From contig JAFRMB010000145.1 in NCBI GenBank assembly GCA_017430945.1, positions 1 to 50,850 on the forward strand: a stretch of 50,850 nucleotides of DNA. Direction: 5' to 3'. Each line of letters opens with the position of its first letter. Position 1 is the first letter of the stretch. The position numbers and the translations under genes were made by a program. This stretch comes from Clostridia bacterium. Lineage in GTDB: Bacteria; Bacillota_A; Clostridia; Christensenellales; Aristaeellaceae. The notes below the pieces were generated by a model, which was given only the letters and a program-made list of their open reading frames with translations, was not told the origin of the DNA and did no database searches. Shown in pieces: positions 1 to 8,500 of the stretch.

Positions 1-1973
1 GCGTAGGTGTTCCACAGCGTGCCCATGAACTTGGACTGCATCTCGCTGACCAGCTCATGGCTGAATCGCGTGGGCAGCCACGGCGCGCCGTTGGCGTAGA
101 AATACCAGCGCACGGCGTCGGCGCCCTGGCGGTCCAGCACATCCCAGGGGTCGACCACGTTGCCCAGGTGTTTGGACATCTTGCGGCCGTCGGCGTCCTG
201 CACATGGCCCAGCACGACGCAGTTCTCGAACGGGCTCCGGTCGAACAGCAGCGTCGAGATCGCCATCAGCGTGTAGAACCAGCCGCGGGTCTGGTCGATC
301 GCCTCGGAGATGAAATTCGCCGGGAAGTTCGCCTCAAAGACGTCCTTGTTCTCGAAGGGATAATGCCACTGCGCGAACGGCATGGAGCCGGAATCATACC
401 AGCAGTCGATGACCTCGGGCGTACGGTGCATCTCACCACCGCACTCCGGGCAGGTCAGCGTCACGGCGTCGATGTAGGGGCGATGGAGCTCGATGTCCTC
501 TGGCACGTTCCTGCCCATCTGGCGAAGCTCCTGCCGGGAGCCGATCACGTGGGTCTTGCCGCACTTGCAGACCCACACCGGCAGCGGCGTGCCCCAGTAG
601 CGCTCGCGGGACAGACCCCAGTCGATGACGTTCTCGAGGAAGTTGCCAAAGCGGCCCTCGCGGATGTTGTCCGGGTACCAGTTGACGGTGTTGTTGTTCT
701 TCAGCAGGTTGTCGCGCACGGCGGTCATGCGGATGAACCAGGTGCTGCGGGCATAGTAGATGAGCGGGGTGTCGCAGCGCCAGCAGAACGGATAGTCGTG
801 GGTGAAGTACGGCGCGGAGACCAGCTTGCCCGCCTTCTCCAGATCCTCAAGGATCATCGGATCCGCCTTTTTGACGAACACGCCGGGCCAGCTGGTGACC
901 GCCGTCATCTCGCCCTTGGCATCCACCAGCTGCAGGAACGGGATGTGGTTCTCCCTGCCGACGCGCGCGTCATCCTCGCCGAAAGCCGGCGCCTGATGCA
1001 CGACGCCGGTACCGTCGGTCATGGTGACATAGTCATCGCATACCACGGTCCAGGCGTTCGCTTCGTTCTCGACGCCCTTGATGGCTTCGTACTGGAAATC
1101 GAACAGGGGCTCGTAGCGCATGCCCTTGAGCTCGCTGCCCGGGAAGGTAACCTTGTTTTCGACCTCGATGCCCTCGCCCAGCACCTTCTCGATCAGGGCG
1201 TCGCCCATGATGATCGTGCGCCCGTCATAGTCAAAGCGCGCGTACGTCTCCTCGGGATTCACGCACAGCGCCACATTGCTCGGCAGGGTCCAAGGGGTGG
1301 TGGTCCAGGCGTAGATGTAGGTGTTCTCCTCGCCCTTCACCTTGAAGCGGACCACCGCGGAGCGCTCCTTGACCTCCTTGTAGCCCTGAGAGACCTCGTG
1401 GCTGGACAGCGCGGTCCCGCAGCGCGGGCAATAGGGCACGACCTTGTGGCCCTTGTACAGCAGGCCCTTGTCGGCGATCTGCTTAAGGCTCCACCACTCA
1501 GACTCGATATAGTCGTTGTCGTAGGTGATGTAGGGATCCTCCATGTCGGCCCAGAAGCCCACGCGCTCCGACATGCGCTCCCATTCGCCCTTGTACTTCC
1601 AAACGGACTCCTTGCACTTCTTGATGAACGGCTCGATGCCGTATTCTTCGATCTGCTCCTTGCCGTCCAGGCCCAGCATCCGCTCGACTTCGAGCTCTAC
1701 CGGCAGGCCATGGGTATCCCAGCCGGCCTTGCGGGTCACCTGCTTGCCCTTCATGGTGTAGTAGCGCGGGACCAGGTCCTTGATCGCGCGGGTCTCGATG
1801 TGGCCGATATGCGGTTTGCCGTTGGCGGTCGGCGGGCCGTCAAAGAAGGTCCATACATCGCAGCCTTCGCGGAGCTTCATGGACTTTTTGAAGATGTCGT
1901 TCTCGTTCCAGAATTTGATGACTTCCCGCTCCCTCGCCTGGAAGTCCAGCGCCGTGGAAACCTTTTCGAACAT
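1..1973 (-). CDS. ileS: Isoleucyl-tRNA synthetase, C-terminus cut by the window edge
   Basis: Charges tRNA-Ile with isoleucine in the cytoplasm (class I aminoacyl-tRNA synthetase). About 657 residues are visible from the start; the anticodon-binding C-terminal part lies beyond base 1. The HIGH motif is seen as PHIGHI near residues 54-59 and the KMSKH motif near residue 600, with a large editing insertion between them. A CKCG/CPECGG cysteine pair sits in the middle, and [13 protein letters not shown] follows; from memory this form is closer to the eukaryote-like type 2 enzymes, but the diagnostic C-terminus is not visible. The ATG at 1973 is preceded by GGGAGG seven bases upstream. The long leader in front of it is a T-box, so expression should follow tRNA-Ile charging. 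The identification is secure. Confidence 0.97.
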   Translation of the reverse strand, partial: MFEKVSTALDFQAREREVIKFWNENDIFKKSMKLREGCDVWTFFDGPPTANGKPHIGHIETRAIKDLVPRYYTMKGKQVTRKAGWDTHGLPVELEVERMLGLDGKEQIEEYGIEPFIKKCKESVWKYKGEWERMSERVGFWADMEDPYITYDNDYIESEWWSLKQIADKGLLYKGHKVVPYCPRCGTALSSHEVSQGYKEVKERSAVVRFKVKGEENTYIYAWTTTPWTLPSNVALCVNPEETYARFDYDGRTIIMGDALIEKVLGEGIEVENKVTFPGSELKGMRYEPLFDFQYEAIKGVENEANAWTVVCDDYVTMTDGTGVVHQAPAFGEDDARVGRENHIPFLQLVDAKGEMTAVTSWPGVFVKKADPMILEDLEKAGKLVSAPYFTHDYPFCWRCDTPLIYYARSTWFIRMTAVRDNLLKNNNTVNWYPDNIREGRFGNFLENVIDWGLSRERYWGTPLPVWVCKCGKTHVIGSRQELRQMGRNVPEDIELHRPYIDAVTLTCPECGGEMHRTPEVIDCWYDSGSMPFAQWHYPFENKDVFEANFPANFISEAIDQTRGWFYTLMAISTLLFDRSPFENCVVLGHVQDADGRKMSKHLGNVVDPWDVLDRQGADAVRWYFYANGAPWLPTRFSHELVSEMQSKFMGTLWNTY

Positions 1974-1984
1974 GTCTCTTCCTC

Positions 1985-2273
1985 CCGAATGATAATAAAC
2001 GCGTCTCCATCCTCGTGCAGCCACGCCGGCTCGACAGCCGGCAGCCGCTTCCTGGGACGAAGGCGCTTCGCGGTACCACCCAAGTTGGCGCATACTGCGC
2101 CCACTCGATCGCGCTGTAACGGGCGCACCCGACGGAAACTACCGGCGGAAGACCGCTTTCGAACCGCTGCTCCGAGGTGATCCCCCCAAGGCCCGCAGCC
2201 TCCGGACTTGCACCGAACTCCGGCTCGCTCTGCGCCCGGACCATGGGCATTCCTCATCTGTGCAACACTATTT
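1985..2273 (-). promoter_or_regulatory. T-box leader (Ile) upstream of ileS
   Basis: The minus-strand leader holds the conserved T-box GGGTGGTACCGCG at about 2070-2082, the sequence that pairs with the free CCA end of uncharged tRNA. Upstream, an AUC triplet followed by A (2181-2179, context GGGGATCACCTC) is a good specifier for isoleucine, and an AGAGCGAGCC segment at about 2235-2226 resembles the stem I base. After the T-box, GCGCCTTCGTCC (about 2069-2058) can pair with GGATGGAGACGC (about 2012-2001), followed by TTTATTAT: a terminator competing with the antiterminator. Uncharged tRNA-Ile should promote read-through into ileS. The T-box sequence is seen directly; the specifier call is inferred from position and codon. 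Confidence 0.9.
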
Positions 2274-2280
2274 CTACATC

Positions 2281-2308
2281 ATTATACCCCAATTTCCCGA
2301 TTTGTAAA
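2281..2308 (-). promoter_or_regulatory. Promoter of ileS
   Basis: TATAAT (2286-2281) and TTTACA (2308-2303) on the minus strand, separated by 16 bases. Transcription would start near 2274, giving a leader of about 300 bases that exactly covers the T-box. Confidence 0.75.
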
Positions 2309-2359
2309 TGCTCCGATACCGAATTCAACATTGAATTTACCATTTGATCGCCCTGTATA

Positions 2360-2389
2360 TTGCATTTTAGCGCGACAGCATGATATAAT
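2360..2389 (+). promoter_or_regulatory. Extended -10 promoter of the alpha-oxoamine synthase gene
   Basis: TTGCAT (2360-2365), 18-base spacer and TATAAT (2384-2389) with a TG one base upstream (extended -10). It is divergent from the ileS promoter. Transcription would start near 2396, which makes an ATG at 2402 too close to the 5' end to be a normal start and favours the TTG at 2447. Confidence 0.75.
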
Positions 2390-2446
2390 TGCTGTACATA
2401 CGTGCGTCCGTCCGGGAACGGCCGGGCCTTGAGGGGGGACGAAAGA

Positions 2447-3622
2447 TTGGACATCTTCAGCAAGTGCTACAATTTTACCAAAGCCAATGAGCTGCGTGCG
2501 CAGGGCATCTACCCGTATTTTCATGCGCTGGAGTCGCGGCAGGACACCACGGTCATCATGGAGGGCAAGCGCCGCATCATGCTTGGCTCCAACAATTATC
2601 TGGGCTTGACCAATTGTCCCGAGGTACAGCAGGCGGGGCTCGATGCCTTGAAGCAGTATGGCACCGGGTGCTCCGGCAGCCGGTTCCTGAACGGCACGCT
2701 CAGGCTCCATCTGGAGCTCGAAGCGGCGCTCGCGAAATTCCTCAACAAGGAAGCCTGCTGCACTTTCTCCACAGGATTCCAGTCCAATCTGGGGATCATC
2801 TCCGCCATCGTGGGCCACGGTGACTATGTGATCTGCGACAAGGAAAACCATGCGTCCATCTATGACGGCTGCAAGCTGAGCTACGGCCGCATGCTGACCT
2901 ACGGGCACGCCAACATGGAAGAGCTGGAGATCCAGCTGAAAAAGATCCCCGATTCAGCCGGAAAGCTGATCGTGACCGACGGCGTGTTCAGCATGGGCGG
3001 CGACATCGCCAAACTGCCGGAGATCGTCGCGCTCGCCAAAAAGTACGGTGCGCGCGTCATGGTCGACGATGCGCACGGTCTGGGCGTGATCGGCAAGGGC
3101 GGGCGCGGCACGGCCAGCCACTTCGGACTAGAAAACGAGGTCGACCTCATCATGGGCACCTTTTCAAAGTCGCTGGCCAGCCTGGGCGGCTACCTCGTGG
3201 CCAGCGAGGCCGTCGTGGACTATGTGCGCCACAACTCCCGGCCGTTCATTTTCTCCGCTTCCATCACGCCGTCGAGCGCCGCCACCGCGCTGGCGTCTCT
3301 TCGGTATATCGAAGCCCACCCCGGGATCGTGGACCGGCTCTCGGAGCTGTCTTCATATATGCGCAGAGGGCTCGTGCAGCGCGGCGTGCCGATCATCGAG
3401 GCCCAGACGCCCATCATCCCCATCTACACCTACACCCCGGAGGCCACGTTGACCCGCGCCCGCCAGCTCTACGACGCCGGCGTGTACGTCAACCCGGTGC
3501 TGCCGCCCGCGACGCCGCCGGATCTGTGCCTTCTGCGCACGAGCTACATGGCCACCCTTACCGAGGCGCTTCTGGATGAGGCGCTGGACATCATCGGCGG
3601 CGTATTCTCAAAGCCGCTGTGA
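2447..3622 (+). CDS. Alpha-oxoamine synthase, serine palmitoyltransferase-like
   Basis: PLP enzyme that would condense an amino acid with an acyl-CoA and release CO2 (family: serine palmitoyltransferase, BioF, KBL, HemA). 391 residues from a TTG start; GAGGGGGG lies about seven bases upstream, whereas an in-frame ATG at 2402 has no ribosome site. Visible landmarks: ENHAS (PLP-stacking His near 135), DDAHGLG (Asp near 208) and the Schiff-base lysine in GTFSKSLASLGG near 241. The stretch around that lysine, with FSASITPSSAA after it, recalls the Bacteroides-type serine palmitoyltransferase. No threonine dehydrogenase (expected with KBL) or biotin gene (expected with BioF) lies nearby, which supports a sphingolipid-type role, but substrate cannot be fixed from sequence alone. 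It is monocistronic, closed by a terminator. Confidence 0.85.
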   Translation: MDIFSKCYNFTKANELRAQGIYPYFHALESRQDTTVIMEGKRRIMLGSNNYLGLTNCPEVQQAGLDALKQYGTGCSGSRFLNGTLRLHLELEAALAKFLNKEACCTFSTGFQSNLGIISAIVGHGDYVICDKENHASIYDGCKLSYGRMLTYGHANMEELEIQLKKIPDSAGKLIVTDGVFSMGGDIAKLPEIVALAKKYGARVMVDDAHGLGVIGKGGRGTASHFGLENEVDLIMGTFSKSLASLGGYLVASEAVVDYVRHNSRPFIFSASITPSSAATALASLRYIEAHPGIVDRLSELSSYMRRGLVQRGVPIIEAQTPIIPIYTYTPEATLTRARQLYDAGVYVNPVLPPATPPDLCLLRTSYMATLTEALLDEALDIIGGVFSKPL

Positions 3623-3646
3623 AGCATTGGTCAGAGCGACCGGCAT

Positions 3647-3683
3647 AAAAAACGGATGTGCCCATGCGGGCATATCCGTTTTT
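3647..3683. terminator. Bidirectional terminator between converging genes
   Basis: The inverted repeat ACGGAT(G)TGCCC / GGGCA(T)ATCCGT is flanked by A6 on the left and T5 on the right, so it works as a U-tailed terminator on both strands, serving the synthase (plus) and the first L,D-transpeptidase (minus). Confidence 0.85.
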
Positions 3684-3701
3684 CGGTTATCTATGAGGCC
3701 G

Positions 3702-5105
3702 TCAGTTCTGGATGACCACCGTGGTGCCCCTGGGGCAGTTGTCGTAGATCCATTTGGCGTCCGCGACCCTCAGTCGGATGCAGCCATGGGACGCGCGCCG
3801 GCCCAGGTTCCTCTCCGAGCCGCTGGGACGCTTGTTGCGGTTATAGGTGACGGAGTGGAACAGTATGCCGCCCACGATGCGGGTGGCCCACTTGGCGTAG
3901 CAATGGAAATCCTTGAAATAGTACCATTCACCGCCCGCGCGGCCGTATGCGTGGTAGGTGCCAAGAGGCGTCGGCGTGCCCTTCTTGCCGGATGAGCACT
4001 TGAACTTCTTCACCAGGTTCTTGTAGCTGGAGCCGTTCCACTGACCGACGTACACGCGCTGGTCGCTGACATCCACGACGATCTTGTAGGGGAACACATA
4101 GTCCTCGGAAGGCAGCGCCGAGGCTGAGAACAGGCGCTCCTGCGTCTGCTTGTCGGCGATACCGGTCTCCTTCAGGTGATGCTTCTTCTGGAAGTACTTG
4201 AGCGCATCCTCCGTGATCTTGCCGAAGGCACCGTCGGCGCTGTAGAGGTACTTGAGGCTTTTGAGCCGCTTCTGAACGCGCTCCACCTCATCGCCCTTGT
4301 CTCCGTTGCGCACCACCTGGCGGAACACCTGGAAGGGCATCACGCCGTCGACATAGTTCAGCACCGTCTCGTCGATCTCGCCGTCTGCAGTCACCACCAG
4401 CGGATTGGCGCCCTCGAGCAGCATATCCATCGCCGCGGGCATATCGCCGAACACGGACGAGGTGCTCGCCTCCGGCGTCGCGGAAGACACCGGCGTTGGC
4501 GTCGTGCCGAAGCTCGGGTCGACCTTCGCCATGTACTTTTTGAAATTCTTGATGGCCGTCCTGGTGTTGTTGCCCATCTTGCCATCCACCTTGCTGAACA
4601 TGAAGCCCCACTGGGCCATAGCGTTCTGCGTGCGCATGACATCGCTGCCATACAGCGTGCTGTCGGCCGATGCGCGCACCAGCGTGGATGCATCGCTGTA
4701 CAGCTTCTCCTGCGTGGAAGGATCGGCGATGCCGGTCGCTTCAAGTCCGTTGGCCTTCTGGAACTCCTTGATCGCCTGGCGGGTGTTCTCGCCGTAATAG
4801 CCGTCCGCCTCGTCGGCCAGATAATCCAGCTCGATCAGCCGGTTCTGCATGAACACGATGTAGGCCACGCCATCCTCGCCGTCCCTGTCTCCCAGGCGAA
4901 GCGTGGGATAGTTGGTGAACGACGCGGTATCGTTTGCGCCATAGATGTCATCGCCCGTATCATACGCCGGCTCTGTGTAGTTCCCTTCGCCAAACAGCGC
5001 TTCGCCGGCGGACATCCCTTCGGACAGCACCGCCACGGGCAGCGCCGCCGCCAGCATCACCATCGCAAGCGTCGCACAAATGATCCTCTTCAGCATGATT
5101 TCCAT
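3702..5105 (-). CDS. Secreted L,D-transpeptidase (YkuD) with three peptidoglycan-binding repeats
   Basis: Would form 3-3 crosslinks or attach proteins to peptidoglycan outside the membrane. 467 residues. N-terminal signal peptide (about 1-28). Three PG_binding_1-like repeats at roughly 88-140, 150-192 (degenerate) and 268-325, recognisable by FQKANGLEATGIAD and FQKKHHLKETGIAD. A linker rich in Thr, Pro and Ser sits around 195-210. The C-terminal YkuD domain (about 335-467) carries the catalytic SHGCIR motif (Cys442) with the upstream LFHSV histidine. ATG at 5105 has AGGAG only three bases away, and a second ATG at 5096 (MLKRII) is an equally plausible start. The next gene upstream is a paralogue with the same architecture, each with its own terminator. 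Confidence 0.92.
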   Translation of the reverse strand: MEIMLKRIICATLAMVMLAAALPVAVLSEGMSAGEALFGEGNYTEPAYDTGDDIYGANDTASFTNYPTLRLGDRDGEDGVAYIVFMQNRLIELDYLADEADGYYGENTRQAIKEFQKANGLEATGIADPSTQEKLYSDASTLVRASADSTLYGSDVMRTQNAMAQWGFMFSKVDGKMGNNTRTAIKNFKKYMAKVDPSFGTTPTPVSSATPEASTSSVFGDMPAAMDMLLEGANPLVVTADGEIDETVLNYVDGVMPFQVFRQVVRNGDKGDEVERVQKRLKSLKYLYSADGAFGKITEDALKYFQKKHHLKETGIADKQTQERLFSASALPSEDYVFPYKIVVDVSDQRVYVGQWNGSSYKNLVKKFKCSSGKKGTPTPLGTYHAYGRAGGEWYYFKDFHCYAKWATRIVGGILFHSVTYNRNKRPSGSERNLGRRASHGCIRLRVADAKWIYDNCPRGTTVVIQN

Positions 5106-5159
5106 ACGCTCCTGTCAGACGGATCGCAACCTGATCCCATACTTATACTCAATAATGAC

Positions 5160-5165
5160 ATTATA
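5160..5165 (-). promoter_or_regulatory. Possible -10 element for the first L,D-transpeptidase gene
   Basis: TATAAT on the minus strand 55 bases before the start codon; no good -35 at normal spacing. The rest of 5106-5361, an AT-rich stretch near the promoter and a CGGGAGCGCGCTCCCG palindrome near 5258, shows no gene. Confidence 0.35.
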
Positions 5166-5361
5166 CGCCACAATCCCATCGAAGTTGTGTCGTTGTCTTT
5201 AATTATAGATGAATTATTACAGTTATTACTTTTTGGCGGTCGACGGTCTCGATCGGGAGCGCGCTCCCGGCGTTGCGACACGCGCGGATCAGGTATCATT
5301 CAAACGCTTCCGTGCCGGCTCATCGGGGACATCTCCGGTCAAAACGCGCGGGATTTCGACG

Positions 5362-5388
5362 AAAAATGCCGGGTATGCAACCCGGCAT
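5362..5388 (-). terminator. Terminator of the second L,D-transpeptidase gene
   Basis: Minus-strand hairpin ATGCCGGGT-TGC-ATACCCGGCAT followed by T5, starting about 20 bases after the stop codon. Confidence 0.88.
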
Positions 5389-5407
5389 CCCCGGACGCTC
5401 GCACGCG

Positions 5408-7126
5408 TCAATAGATCTCGATGACCTGGCCCGGACCGCAGTGGTCATAGATCCACTTGGCATCCTCCACCTTCAGGCGCACGCAGCCGTGAGACGCCTT
5501 GCGCCCAAGGTTGTACAGCGTGGAGCGGCGCAGCGAATTCGCATCCCTTCGGGAAAAGATGACCGAATGGAAAAGTATGTTCCCCCTGATGATGAACGCG
5601 TACTGCGCCCAGCAGTGGAATTCGCCGAAATAGTGCCAGCGCGCGTCGCGGTGGCCGGGCGACACGAACACACCTCGGGGCGTCGTATTGCCGAGGCCCG
5701 AAGAACAGATCATCGTCTTGACGAGCTGCGAATACGAGCCATTCGCCCATCGATAGATATACACGCGCTGTTCATCCAGCGACACCTTGATGTAGAAGGG
5801 CTTGTCCACCTGCTCCGCGCCGACGGCCTCGTCCGAAAACAGTCTGCGCTGGGTCTCCTCGTCCGCGATACCGGTCTGCTGCAGCCCGTTGGCTGCCTGA
5901 AAGGCCTTGACCGCGTCGATGGTCTCCTTGTCATAGCTGCCTTCCGGCGCTTCATAATACAGATCCAGCGTGACCAGGCGGTTCTGTACGCGCAGGACCT
6001 CCTCGCCCTCGTCGCCGCGCTGTACCGTCTGACGGTACACCGGGAATCGGTCTTCAGCGAGATAGGTGTAGAGGTTATCGCTGACCACGCCGTCTACCGC
6101 GTGGTGCGGCCTCAGCGTTGCAGCCGGCGCGAGCGCGGGCATGACCGGCAGCGAAGTCTGTTCCGGACCCGGCGTGGGCGCCGCGACCGGCTCGGAGAAG
6201 GTCCCTCGGCTCTCGATCAGCGCGGGTTCGGCGGGCAGTCCGGTCGGCACGACCGGATCGTCGAACTCGGTGCCGTATTTTTCGACCGCGTACTCCTGGA
6301 AGGCGGTGATCACTTCGGCCGTTCGATCGTCGAGCTCACCCGTGATCTGCCGGGTAGAGAAGCCGTACTGGCGAAGGCGGCGCTGCACCATCACGACCTC
6401 GTCACCGGACGAGCCTTGCCCGTGGCGCACGTCCTCCGGCGCGGTGGTGACCGCCGGTGCCGGGTAAAGCAACGCCTTGGTCTGCGCGTCGAGCACGCCG
6501 GTCTGCGGCAGGCCGTTTTCGTGTTGATAGCGCTTGAGCGCCTTCAACGTCCTGGAGCCGAACTCGCCATCCGGCTCGATCTTCAGATAGCCGCGCTCCG
6601 CCAGCGCTTCCTGCAGGCGGCGCACACTGCCTTCGCCGTATTCGTCGCGACTGCGCAGGCCGATGACGACATCATCATTCCTGTCATTTACGAACAGCGG
6701 CGTCCTGACGGTCTGCGCGCCTGTGGGCTCGCCCTCCTGCTCTTCCTGCCGCGCCTTTTCGATCAGCCTCTTGTCTTTGGCCAGCGCAGCTGCCTTCGCT
6801 GCGGCTTTTGCCGCATCTGACGCGGCTTTTGCGGCCGCTTCGTCTTCCACTCGATCTTTGAAAGCCTCTTCCTCTGCCTCTTCCATCTTCTGGACGTAGT
6901 TGGCGGCAGCTTCCGCCAGCTTTTCGTCCATGGATTCCATGGCGGTCAGGTCCGGCTCGCCGTAATCGAAAAGCGTCGCGCCCTCGTCCTCGAAGAGGTA
7001 ATCTCCCTCAGCCAGCGCCGCGCGCGACAGCACCCGGATGGCATCATCCTCCACCACGGCAAACCGACAGCCGCTGACCAAACCGGCCAGCAGTGCGATC
7101 ACAGTCAAGACAGCCAAGCGCTTCAT
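5408..7126 (-). CDS. Lipoprotein L,D-transpeptidase (YkuD) with coiled-coil stalk and three peptidoglycan-binding repeats
   Basis: Predicted lipid-anchored cell-wall crosslinking enzyme, 572 residues. The signal sequence ends in a lipobox LVSGC (Cys20). Residues about 65-125 form a charged, alanine-rich helical segment (EAAAKAASDAAKAAAKAAA) likely to act as a stalk. Three PG_binding_1-like repeats follow (around 148-205, 212-260 and 355-425), separated by a Pro/Thr-rich linker. The YkuD domain ends in SHGCVR (Cys548 catalytic). It shares architecture with the neighbouring 467-residue enzyme but is membrane-anchored rather than free. The ribosome site is weak (GAGG 13 bases upstream of ATG). 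Family assignment is firm; which crosslink or substrate it acts on is not visible. Confidence 0.92.
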   Translation of the reverse strand: MKRLAVLTVIALLAGLVSGCRFAVVEDDAIRVLSRAALAEGDYLFEDEGATLFDYGEPDLTAMESMDEKLAEAAANYVQKMEEAEEEAFKDRVEDEAAAKAASDAAKAAAKAAALAKDKRLIEKARQEEQEGEPTGAQTVRTPLFVNDRNDDVVIGLRSRDEYGEGSVRRLQEALAERGYLKIEPDGEFGSRTLKALKRYQHENGLPQTGVLDAQTKALLYPAPAVTTAPEDVRHGQGSSGDEVVMVQRRLRQYGFSTRQITGELDDRTAEVITAFQEYAVEKYGTEFDDPVVPTGLPAEPALIESRGTFSEPVAAPTPGPEQTSLPVMPALAPAATLRPHHAVDGVVSDNLYTYLAEDRFPVYRQTVQRGDEGEEVLRVQNRLVTLDLYYEAPEGSYDKETIDAVKAFQAANGLQQTGIADEETQRRLFSDEAVGAEQVDKPFYIKVSLDEQRVYIYRWANGSYSQLVKTMICSSGLGNTTPRGVFVSPGHRDARWHYFGEFHCWAQYAFIIRGNILFHSVIFSRRDANSLRRSTLYNLGRKASHGCVRLKVEDAKWIYDHCGPGQVIEIY

Positions 7127-7330
7127 CGTCAGGATCAGACCTCACATAGTTTTTTCGTCGCTTTATTTTCGCATTATTTTCAATAATTGTAAAGTATGAA
7201 TCTGAACAGCCGTTTGGCTTATTTACAACAATTCTGTTTCATCTGTTTCGAGCGTGAAATATATTGGCGGCGATCGCCGCTTCCCGCCGACGGCAGCGCC
7301 CATCGCTTCCGGGGCCGGCCCGCCATACAG

Positions 7331-7370
7331 AAGGGCGCCTTCGCCGACCGTTTTCGGCAAAGACGCCCTT
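7331..7370 (-). terminator. Hairpin after the acidic secreted protein gene
   Basis: AAGGGCG-CTT-GCCG pairs with CGGC-AAG-CGCCCTT (two single mismatches). There is no real U-tract on the minus strand, so it may be a weak terminator or an mRNA-stabilising end. The rest of 7127-7393 shows no gene. Confidence 0.5.
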
Positions 7371-7393
7371 CGATGACCGGATCGTCCTCTGGT

Positions 7394-8230
7394 TCATTCT
7401 GATATCTCGAACGTGTCCATCAATTCGCCCGCTTGCGCGTCGGCATCGGACGCACCCGGAGTGAACAGGAAGCTGAGCACTTCACCGCCCCAGAGCGTGG
7501 CACAGCCGTTCACATCGCGCGCTTCATCGGTGAAGGCCACGAACGGTCTGCCGCCGAATTCAGGCATGTCTACGATCGACAGTCCCTCCGCCTGGCTCAC
7601 CGCATCGCGCAGCGCGTCGATATCCGACAACCCGGACTTGCGGCATTCGATGTAGAGGAACCGCTCGCCGGCGCCATCGCCCAGCGCGTAGCGCAGCCCC
7701 TCGGAGCGCTGTGCTTCGCTGACAGGATAGCTGACCCAGCCCGCCGGAAGCTCTAGCCCGAAGCCCTCTTCGAACCACACGCGGAAGCTGCCCGCCTCTT
7801 CAGACAGAGGGCTTTCATCAAGTTCTTCTTCGAGCCCTTCCTCGGCTTCTTCCTCCGGCTCTTCCTCGGGTGCTTCCTCTGCCTCTTCCTCAGGCGCTTC
7901 CTCGGATCCGGCCTCGCGATCCGTCTCCCCTTCGGGCTCAGCATCGGGCTCCGGCGCTTCTTCGGGCTCCGTGTCGTCCGCCGTCACCGCAACACCTGCG
8001 TCGTCGTCAGCGTCGAGTGCGCCGCCTTCATCCGGCTCGTCTGCTGCGTCGGCCGCCGCGTCGCCCGCTTCCTCTTCCAGGTCAAAGTGCAGTTCTCCGA
8101 ACAGCTGAACGCCGTCGTCGGCGGCCACACCGGCTGCCGCAGCGTCCTTCGCCGCATCATTTTCCGCAAGCGCAGACAGCCCCGCAAACAACAGACAGGC
8201 CGCCAGCAGCAACGCAAGCATCTTCTTCAT
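7394..8230 (-). CDS. Secreted protein with a long Glu/Ala/Pro-rich acidic segment, function unknown
   Basis: 278 residues from ATG 8230, which has GGGAGG nine bases upstream; longer in-frame starts fall before this site. Signal peptide about 1-22 (MKKMLALLLAACLLFAGLSALA). Residues about 40-150 are low-complexity and strongly acidic, dominated by E, D, A and P (for example EEAPEEEAEEAPEEEPEEEA). The C-terminal about 130 residues look folded: PAGWVSYPVSEAQ, then FLYIECRKSG and a final LSFLFTPGASDADAQAGELMDTF, a pattern seen in small secreted lipoprotein-like domains, but no family is recognised. It has its own promoter. The acidic part could bind divalent cations or extend from the wall; that is inference. 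Confidence 0.75.
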   Translation of the reverse strand: MKKMLALLLAACLLFAGLSALAENDAAKDAAAAGVAADDGVQLFGELHFDLEEEAGDAAADAADEPDEGGALDADDDAGVAVTADDTEPEEAPEPDAEPEGETDREAGSEEAPEEEAEEAPEEEPEEEAEEGLEEELDESPLSEEAGSFRVWFEEGFGLELPAGWVSYPVSEAQRSEGLRYALGDGAGERFLYIECRKSGLSDIDALRDAVSQAEGLSIVDMPEFGGRPFVAFTDEARDVNGCATLWGGEVLSFLFTPGASDADAQAGELMDTFEISE

Positions 8231-8297
8231 GGCTACGATCCTCCCGTCAACATCGATCATGCCGCCGTCGCGGCAACGGAAAGCATTCTTTTTTACA

Positions 8298-8326
8298 TTA
8301 TAGCATATGAACTGCGGTGTGACAAA
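8298..8326 (-). promoter_or_regulatory. Promoter of the acidic secreted protein gene
   Basis: TTGTCA (8326-8321), 17-base spacer, TATAAT (8303-8298) on the minus strand. Confidence 0.8.
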
Positions 8327-8400
8327 TGACGAATTCTGGGCAGAAATGTGTTGATCGCCGCGCATCGTCCCAAAGTCCGTCAAGCTTTACACGCCTGCGG

Positions 8401-8429
8401 TTGCCGAGCCTGCTTCAAAGTGGTAAAAT
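8401..8429 (+). promoter_or_regulatory. Promoter of the DUF3592-proB-proA-lysR run
   Basis: TTGCCG (8401-8406), 17-base spacer, TAAAAT (8424-8429). The four genes downstream are co-oriented with gaps of 33, 61 and 37 bases and no terminator seen between them. Confidence 0.65.
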
Positions 8430-8500
8430 AGGAAAGCAGATCCGATCCCGGCGCCGTCGGCGAAAGCCGGCCGCCGGCTTCGTTGAAAGGACCGACCTCC

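Noticed and set aside
57..2180. 707-codon plus-strand open frame
   Set aside because: It lies exactly antisense to ileS, has an Ala/Arg/His/Asp-rich composition with no recognisable motif, and has no start signal. GC-rich DNA keeps the opposite strand open.
7142..7260. Promoter or RNA element in the AT-rich stretch upstream of the lipoprotein L,D-transpeptidase
   Set aside because: Several TTTACA- and TATTG-like words occur but no pair has acceptable spacing and sequence, and no stable structure was seen.
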